A stretch of DNA of 64,000 nt from Saccharina japonica (lineage: Eukaryota > Sar > Phaeophyceae > Laminariales > Laminariaceae). A model generated the notes under the pieces. The model had not been told where the DNA came from. It was given only the letters and a program-made list of their open reading frames with translations, and ran no database searches. Positions 51,612 to 60,600 of this stretch are shown piece after piece (the first letter of the stretch is position 1; every line of letters starts with the position of its first letter). The position numbers were made by a program, and so were the translations under genes. The stretch is from NCBI GenBank assembly GCA_008828725.1, contig MEHQ01004280.1, positions 308,027 through 372,026 of the forward strand, in the 5' to 3' direction.

Positions 51612-54600
51612 ATATATCTATCTGTCTATTTATCCATCTATCTACCAGCTATCTATCTATCTACAGCAGATCGTCTAGATCCTAACCTACCGTTTTGAGA
51701 TACTGTGCAGGCTCCGTCTCGTGCAGATCAAACGCGGGAAACGTGTCCTAAATCATTCAGAATATATATGGTTCATTTGCGGCAACATGAGCTAGATTTT
51801 ACAGATTAGGAAAATATCTGCCCTTAATGGAATACCTAGATCGCGAATTGGGAATCGGTTGTCTCTCCCATTTTTAAAATGTCCAGAAACCAATATCAAG
51901 GGGGGGCAAAGTAATCAGAACCCACGATAGGCCCAAAAACTATGTATCCCCCCTAGTGTTTACACACCACATTTGGTTCTGATTATTGTTTTCTCTCGAA
52001 AATAGTTGCATCACAACAAAAGTCCCAAACTTCCCCTCTGCCGCGGAATTTACCGCTTTTGTTTTCCCACATTGTTTCGACGCAAAAACAACCACGCGTT
52101 GCTTCGTTCTGTGTTGGGACCCAGAAAGCACGAACGACCGACACGGCGCTACGGTCCACCGTTCGGAAACTTACTAGTGCAACACGAAGAACGTGGAACA
52201 ACGGTTTTGATCGAACGCTAGATAACCGCATGCAATTAGACTAGAGTCTGGCAACCGCTTGTTGGGAGTCGGGCGGAATTCGTGAGCATGGTGGCCTCTG
52301 CAAAAAAACTACCCCACCCTCCTGCATCTGCAGGCTGTCAGTCTCGGGAAAATTCCCAACAATTGCTCCGTGAGTGCTTATCACAGTGGTATGAAGTATG
52401 ACAAGGGTGTGTCTAGTGAGGTACCAAACCTGGTGATGTTGGTCTTGCCCGGATAGGCACCTGGTTACCCGTAAGTATATACCTGGGTAGATACCCGGTT
52501 ACTCCTAGAGTTTACATGCGGGTACCCCCAGAGCATATAGCCGGGTAGGCACCTGGTTACCCAAGGAGTACATATCCGGGTAGGTACCCGGTTACTCCCA
52601 AAGCATATATCCCGTTAACCCCACAGTATATACCTGGGTAGGTACGCGGGTACCCTCATGGGTAGGCATACGCGGTTATTCCCAGAGCATATACCCGATT
52701 ATCCCCACGGTATACACCCGGGTATGTACCCGGTTACTCTCAGAGTGCATACTGAAGTACCCTAAGTATTATGATATTTTCCCTCCTGCAATGTCCAGCT
52801 CAAGTCCCGATCCCCTCATAAGTATTTCGCAGTATAGCTACCTAGTAGAAAAATCGGAAAGTCAAAGAAGCAAAAGCTACGGTATCATTTCATACATGTA
52901 TACGTTAGCTGAACGTACACCAATAGTTAGCTTTTCACCTGGAGTCTCCGATGTCTGAGGGAAGCGATCGAAGGCCGTTATTTACGACAGACAAGACGCT
53001 TAGCCTTGGCATGTCTTTCAGGCAGTGCGGCAGACCCACCTGGCATTTCCAGCAGAGGCGCCGCGAAAGGGATTTGTGTGTATCTTTCGTCACGAGTTCA
53101 TATTGTTTGTTCTTGATTTTTGTTTTGACCCGTACTGTACCGTATTTTCATGTTTCGTGTTTTTTTTCGTACTTTTTTTCCGTATGGCGATGGCGCTATC
53201 GTCGTCGCTCTTTACACTTCCAAGGCAGGGCCAGCCGCGTTGATTCCCTGGGCTGGACCTACAGGGTGTTCATTCCCCGTCCGGCTTGACCGCGTGTCCG
53301 CTGCCAGCGTGAACGTTATCTAATCCAAAGTTCGCTTCCGAGCATAAAAGGTCAACCCCAACCCTTCCTGGTGTTGCCCCAGATATCAGCCTATGTTTGA
53401 GACATACAGTATAGGCCCACGAAAAAGAAATAATCTGTAAATATTGGGAACAAAATGCTTACTGTTCGGGGAGCGCTAATACACATTCGGTACTGGTTGA
53501 TCCCTACATGTGGCCTACAGTTGTTTTTTTTGTCTCACCAGTTTATTGTTGCTGACGTTAAACCAGCGACATTTCATTCTCCCCAGGGTTTCCGGTAGTC
53601 TTCGCAGGCAGTTGCAGTCCAGGACCACTCGGTCGAGGCAGACGAGATTCCCGAATGACGGTGGGATCGTCTCAAGCCTTTTTCACAACCAGGCATGTTT
53701 GATTCGGGGAGAGGGGGTACGGGCAAATCGCCAGATTTTTATGAGCACTGTAAAACGTTGTGTGTGTAGTCTTCACACCAAACCTAACGTTTCTACCCAT
53801 CTGCACCCAAGCACGCCCAGCGTCCGTGTTGATTCTTCATCCTAGAGAAATGTCAGGTCTGTGACCACAGACGACGACACATATATACTGCACCACGAAG
53901 AACGACGTTAGGCAATGGTTGAAAAGACGGAAAGCAGACCATGAACGAGCTGAAACACGCCTTGCTTGGAAATAGATACGACAGGATACACTCCCCGCCT
54001 TTGGCATGGAAAAAAAGCATAAACCAACATTCGCACATATCACGGTCTATCTAAGCTACTTACCGTAAGTGCTATATGTATCGCTATGTATGAGATGCTG
54101 TGCGAGAGCCGTCCGTGTCATACAAAATCTTCAAACGCTGTGTGAAAGAGCAGTGTCATGCAGATCTCACCAGGCAAACGTGATCTACAGTGGGTTGTGC
54201 AGATCGTACTACATAAGTATATATATATATATATATATATATAACCCAGCCTGAGCCGAAGGATGCCATACATTCAGTACAACTAAACCGTTTTTTGCCT
54301 ATACATAGGCGAAAAAGCCTCATCATTGCGCGGTGCGTACAGACCTCCATGACATAGTACGTAATGGTACCTCTGTGTGTCTGTCTGGTATGAACGGCCG
54401 GAGTCACGGGGTGGAACGAGGGGGTGCGAGCCTAGCGAAATGCGTCGGAGGATATTTCTATGGCGAGGCGTATCGAACGGGGTAAGCCCAGCACGAAGGG
54501 CGTCGGAGATACATTCTATCGTGAGCTGCAGTGAGTGGGTGAGCCTACAGTAGTGCGAAGCACGTACGAGGAGATACTTCTATCGTGATGTGTAACCATC

Positions 54601-57600
54601 GGGCGGGCTAGCGCAAAGGATGTTGGAGGTTCGTTATATGGCGGGATTGAAGGAGCGGGTGAGCCTAGCACGACGGATGTCAGAGGTAAACAAACCCTAC
54701 GATAGGCTGGAATCAGCCGGTGAGCCTACGGGTACCACGAAGGGGGTCGGAGGTAAATTGCATCGTGAGGTGAAACCGGCGGGCCAGACACAAATTGAAT
54801 CTCGATAATCCACTCACCTGTTTCCTGCCAGCGATAGGCTCTTTAGCCGCAGCAAATTCCCGAGCCTTGTGTAGGAGGCGCAATCGTAGTGCAAAGGAGG
54901 ACAAAGTGGTTGCAGTTTTGAAGCACGTCGATCAGTAAACCATTTTCTTGTCAGTAGACCCTGTTCCTGTCATTTAGAAGCTAAAACACTAGGAAACCCT
55001 TGGTAGGTGTTTAGCCTGGCAACCGAGGGGGGTATCATTGCTTGATAGTTATGCCTGCGGCATCAAGGCGAGACCATAGAGCGAAACAACGTCTACATGA
55101 GCACACGGTTACGGCTGTTGCACGTAGGGGTAGCGGCTGACACGGCTGCTAACTCCTTTATAGCTGCGCCCATGTTTTGGGGACAATGCTACTTGGAAAT
55201 AGAGTTGAATTATTAATGCCACGTGATGCTGTAAAAGGCTTAGTATAAAATCACCATGCCCTTCAATAGAAGGAACGACAGCGGATAAATAGTAATACCA
55301 AAACATGAATCATCTTTACCGTCAGAATGGTAAGTGAATGGAAATAGCGGAGACACGTCGAGTATACAGTAGTACAAGTAGCACGTACAGGAGTGTATCG
55401 GAGATTTAATCCAGCATGATACGTATAATGAGGGAGACGGGAGGACACGAGGGGCCACCGAGAGGGCATATGCCGAATACCTAACTCCGGAGGTATCTGG
55501 ACTAAAGTAATGGTCGAATGAGCACATGAAAACAGTTGCTGAGCTTTTCTCTGGGGTGTAAACAACGACCGCTTGCGCTTGCTGTAACGATACGCAGTAC
55601 CAGGTATAGAATACCTAAGTACGTACAACCAACAGCACCAGCACTACGGCGTAGGAAAGGTAGGCTGGAATCGACAGGCAAATAAAAACTTCGGCAGCGG
55701 TTATACTGAAGTAAGTCTACAATGCACTCTTTCCCAAGAAAGAACACCCGCTTAGGCCAGAGTTCCTGCTTCTTGCTACAGTACTAATACGAACAAGTGT
55801 CCTGTACTGCTGTATACAATGCGAACATAACGTATTGGAAACGAAACCTACGAATCATTGCTCAAAATACATTTGGCACATGTGGAGTAGATTTATAAAA
55901 AGTAGAAGCAACCTATGTGAGATCGAGGATCTCGTCGAAACCCATATTTTCAAGCTGTGTTTGATACGGTCTGTTTGCGACTTGCCCCAGCATCAGCAAA
56001 AAATGGTTAGAATACACTCAAACGCGCTTTTACACCCTAACCCTATAACCCTAATCCGGAAACCTATCCCCGGCCTGATATTTGCCTCGGGGAATGGAGA
56101 GAGAATGGATGAGGCGTTAGTCAGGAATTATCGACCATGCACGGTCAACCATGGCACCAACCATGTAGCGACAGACGCACCTGTCCGGCAAAGCGACCAG
56201 CTTGTTTCTGACGAGGTTGAGATCCGTCAGCCCCGTTAGGTTGCACAGCTCGTCGGGGATCGCCTGTAGATCATTGCTGAGTGAGACAGATCGTGTCATT
56301 GCGGCAGGAAAGGATGGATATGAGGCGTGAAACGGGGCGTGCGGCGGGAAAAGGTTATTTTTTCACGCTGCAAGAAAGGACATATTTCGCACTCTAACTA
56401 ACCCAAGTATCCCGCCCCTAAAAACGTGGACGTGTATACTGTAGTTCTGAAGGCTGCATCGCCTTGGGACTTGAGAGGGGGAACTTGTCGAAAACGATCG
56501 TTGCAGAGCGCGACAATAACGAAACCATAACGTTACAGCAGAGAGGGAGCGAAACGAGACATAACACGGGCGAGAGTCAGAAACAAAATATTCCTATCAA
56601 TACGTACGACGAAAGTTTTCCAACTATTTATCCCAAGCAGCGTGTTTATCGAAACATGGGGTGTATTTACTACAGGAGTGTTCCCTTACTCCAATCCCGT
56701 GCACGTACTCGTAGTTTATTCGCAAAAACTTGCACGTAGTTTAATCGTAAAACGTGGGTGCTGCTACTGTAAGAGTATTCCTACTAAAAATTGAATATGA
56801 GGGTGTCCCGGAAATTGCGGGTAGTGCAGTTCTGAAGGGGTCAGCTTGGCCTCTTTGGGATTTTAGAAGACGAAAAAATATCGAACGTAAACGTCGATTA
56901 CGTACAGCATTGGACACACGGAGGAAGGAGCCCGGGAAGCTGAGGTAAGGGGGTGGGCCCGACATGCAAGGTAGGGAGATGCACGAACATGCACGCGAGA
57001 CGTATGCCCCCGTGGTACTTGTACTTTTGCTGCACGCGCTCCCTAGACAGTTGGCATGATGGCGTTTCTCGTTGTTTTGGTCGCCATACAATCATCAAGT
57101 CAAACATATGTATAGTTATACACCCAGCATGTATACCCCTATATACATATTTTAGCTGACATTGCGTCGGCAGCTGCCATTTTGCTTCTTCTATTCCAGA
57201 TATTTACAAGAAGTAATGTGTTCAATATAATTTGTCGTTCGGAACAAGATCATCGGTTACCCTCTTTTGGTTTTGCTCCGGACGGAATCCGCAACAGGAG
57301 GTACAATAAAAAGATAGATGTCGCAGGTAAGTGGCATGAGTGGTTTTGTGCAATACATACGTATCTCCGTCCTGTGGATCAAGGGCTGGGACCGCTCCTT
57401 AGGCCCGACAAACATGACAAGCATGGAAAGCGCGCCAGGAAAACGCTGTTTTGGCGCAAGCTACTTGGGAATGTTTTCATTGGGGGGTCAAGGTAAGACA
57501 CCATGCACATCACCAGACCAAATGTACCACCCGCAGCTGTCTTTCATCGCGCATACTTTACTTCTGTCTGTCTTCCTGTTTGAGTTTGCCCTCAAACCGG

Positions 57601-60600
57601 CCACCATAATCGAGGAACACCGTTTTGATTGATAGCGGAGTTCACAGACGTGTGGCGTTCACTGACCCATTTAGTCTACTGTAGGTAGCATTCCATGCGG
57701 ACATCGCTATCGCACTGTCAATACTGGGACGGCATTAGGTGATGGTGAGTCGGTGCAACACTGCAATCCCGCCAAACCAGGGTTGCATTAGTCCCTTTGG
57801 AACCCCGAAATAGCGACCAAAATAATCATTTGTTTTTTTTGGGCCATCAACCATCTACGAGCAGTGAGCACCCAAAAAGTACCAGTAGGATCATTTTGCG
57901 CTCATGCCGTACGACTCCTTGCACTGTAACCATTGTGAATCGGACAGCAACCATCCATTGTATCAACCATTGCTTCCTCCAATCACGCAGTGGTCGTTGC
58001 TACTGCTGCTGTAACCGTCACTTATTATGGTCGATTTTTCCGCTCTGAAGGCCCAAGAGGGCCAACGCCTTCATGACTGCACCCACACTTTTTTCGGATA
58101 AACAACTCGGACTCAGTGTGGGATAGGTTTTGCGGGTCTATTATAGTAGGGACATGATGATTCTGCAGCTCAACTGGTATTTGTACTCGAAATGGCAATG
58201 TTTTAAACGGTATTGACGAGGAAATGGGGATGATCCTCCGTGCACCTGGAGAGAGAAAGGCTCTTGAGCGACCAGAGATGTTCGCCGATTGCTCCGGGCA
58301 CCTCCATCAGCCCGAGGCCCACCAATCGAAGAGTTACAAGCTGGAAAGACACGGCGCAAATTTGGCATTGAAAAATGCACCCACAGTGAAAGGCCAGAAA
58401 TAAAGGGCCTGTGTCGGATGCAACACACAGCAGTAGATGAGACGTGTGCAGTGACAAATGTTGCGACTGGGTCATGGATCACTTAGAATACCAAAATCAG
58501 TCGCCGGCCTTTTTGCAAAGGGGCACACGCCGGGAAGGCACGGTGAAAATTCGGCAAGCACAGACTTCGAAGAATTAATTGGTAATACCGGTAGTAGTCC
58601 ACGACAAAACGCAAGAAGCAAATAAATCGTCTGCGTTGGATGCCTGTTCAGTAGTCCGCGGGAGAGGTATTTTGTGTGTAAGCCGCCTGTAAACTTCGGC
58701 CACCGGTTATTGCGTAACTTTAGTCACCTACCTGGTATCAGCTTCGGCCATCGATTAATTCGTAAGGTTAAGTAGACACATTTACATTGTTCCCCCTCGG
58801 CTAGATAATTCGTAGCTAACTATTTTGGAACAGTCTCTAGGAAGCTCGCACCAGATGCAGAAAAAAAAATTGGTTTGGCCGCCCTCACTTCCCTTCGCCT
58901 CGTGTTTCTCGTCCAACCGACAACGAAAAATAAATGCACTCGTTCGTCTGGAACATTTTTGCCTGAAGCCTAAAAAAAAATGCAATTGGTGGTGTCTGTT
59001 TTCAATTTTTTTACCTCGTACACAGCAAACCGCACCTGAGACCTAAAGGTGCCTTGAGACGGCTTTTTGCTTTTTTTACATCCAGTTTACCTTGTACAAA
59101 TTGTACTGTACGGTGTCTCAAGGCGAAACCGTTTTTAGACACGAGCGTAGCGGAGAAACCACAGGTCGGACACTTCTGCTGTACTAAATTGAGGGCTGTT
59201 CCCGTTCTCATGAGGCCGTTCTGGTGGAAACCCCGATAATGGTGAATACATTCGCGTGGGATCAGGGTGTCTTGGTGGGTCCTGCCGGCGTCTAGTTATA
59301 CACCTTGGGGTTAATTTGCAGGGCTCAGGCCCAGGTGGGATCAGATCGACGTGGGGTCAGGGTAACAAGGGAGCAGGGCCGGTAGAAACATCGACCTGTG
59401 AATTTCTCTCACAGACTCGCGTGCACAAGTAGTATCTGTTTATGAACTACCAAGACATGGAAAAATGTTTTTTACAACATTGCGGTTGATTCAAGGCTAC
59501 ACAGTAGTTTACTTATTCATGGGTGTCGGTTTGGCCCCTATACCACACAATGCTATTTTCCAATAATGTTGTTTGAGTGTCTCCGGTCGGGAAGCTTACC
59601 CTTGTGGCGTGTCTCTCGTAGAAACCGAAGAGGTGCTTTTCAGACACGCCGGGAATCTGCTGCCAAGCCAGGGAAAAATCACCGCCCTTTCTGGTCGCGT
59701 GCTCTTCGGCTCTGTCCCAAATCGCCTTCACTCGAGCAGACTCTTCAGCGTCAGCCTCTTTGCGGTCTTCTAACAGCTGCCGGGTAGCAGGGGTGGGGTG
59801 GGTGGGTGGGAGGGGTTATCATTTGCTGCTTGCTTTAGCTATCTAGCCATTGACCAAGCACTATTTTGGAGACGAAGCGGGGGGAGGTGTGTGTGGACGA
59901 ACTACAGTAATTTATTGGTTGCCTTAGCGATTGAACCATTGCCCACGCATCATTTTCGAGACGGAGCGGGGGGGGGGGGGGGGGTGGACGTACTCATTTG
60001 TGTTTTACCTTAAGTCATTTGACTATTAATAGTGACCACACACCCCTTTCGAGACGGAGCAGGGGGCATCATTTGATATTCCCATGGTATCCCATTAGTC
60101 CCGTGGGATCTCCTTCTAGGGGGGGGCGCGAACGAACAAAAATGCGGTTATTTTAGTTTTATTTGTTCAGTTTGTCGGATCCACACCGCCTCATTCCAAT
60201 GTGTTTATGGCATGTGCACATGTAGCTCCACTGGTTATGTATTGTCTGCCACCATATAAATATCTAAATACACCTTTCCTGCTGGACATGGTACATTATG
60301 GGCCCGCCAACCACAAGAAATTATTCTGAACGAGACCGGTTTGTGTTCGTGACACCAAGCTTGGGGCAGTATTCGATTGAACACTCTTTTCCGAAGCGCT
60401 CCAAAAAACGGGAGCGCCAGTTCCTTTCTGGGTTGATTGTTGTTCGTGCGCCCATCCTCAATTGACACGTTTTTCAAGCACAGTTTGTGTGCAACAGCAA
60501 GCCAGACCCCCCCCCACTAATCGCTGTATACAACATGCATGTGCAACTCCATACGGACATGTAGCATGCGTTGTCTGCCACTCGGGCGAATAAATCGAAC

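Noticed and set aside
51248-51685. 145-codon frame with SIYLSIYL repeats
   Set aside because: Translation of the CTAT microsatellite.
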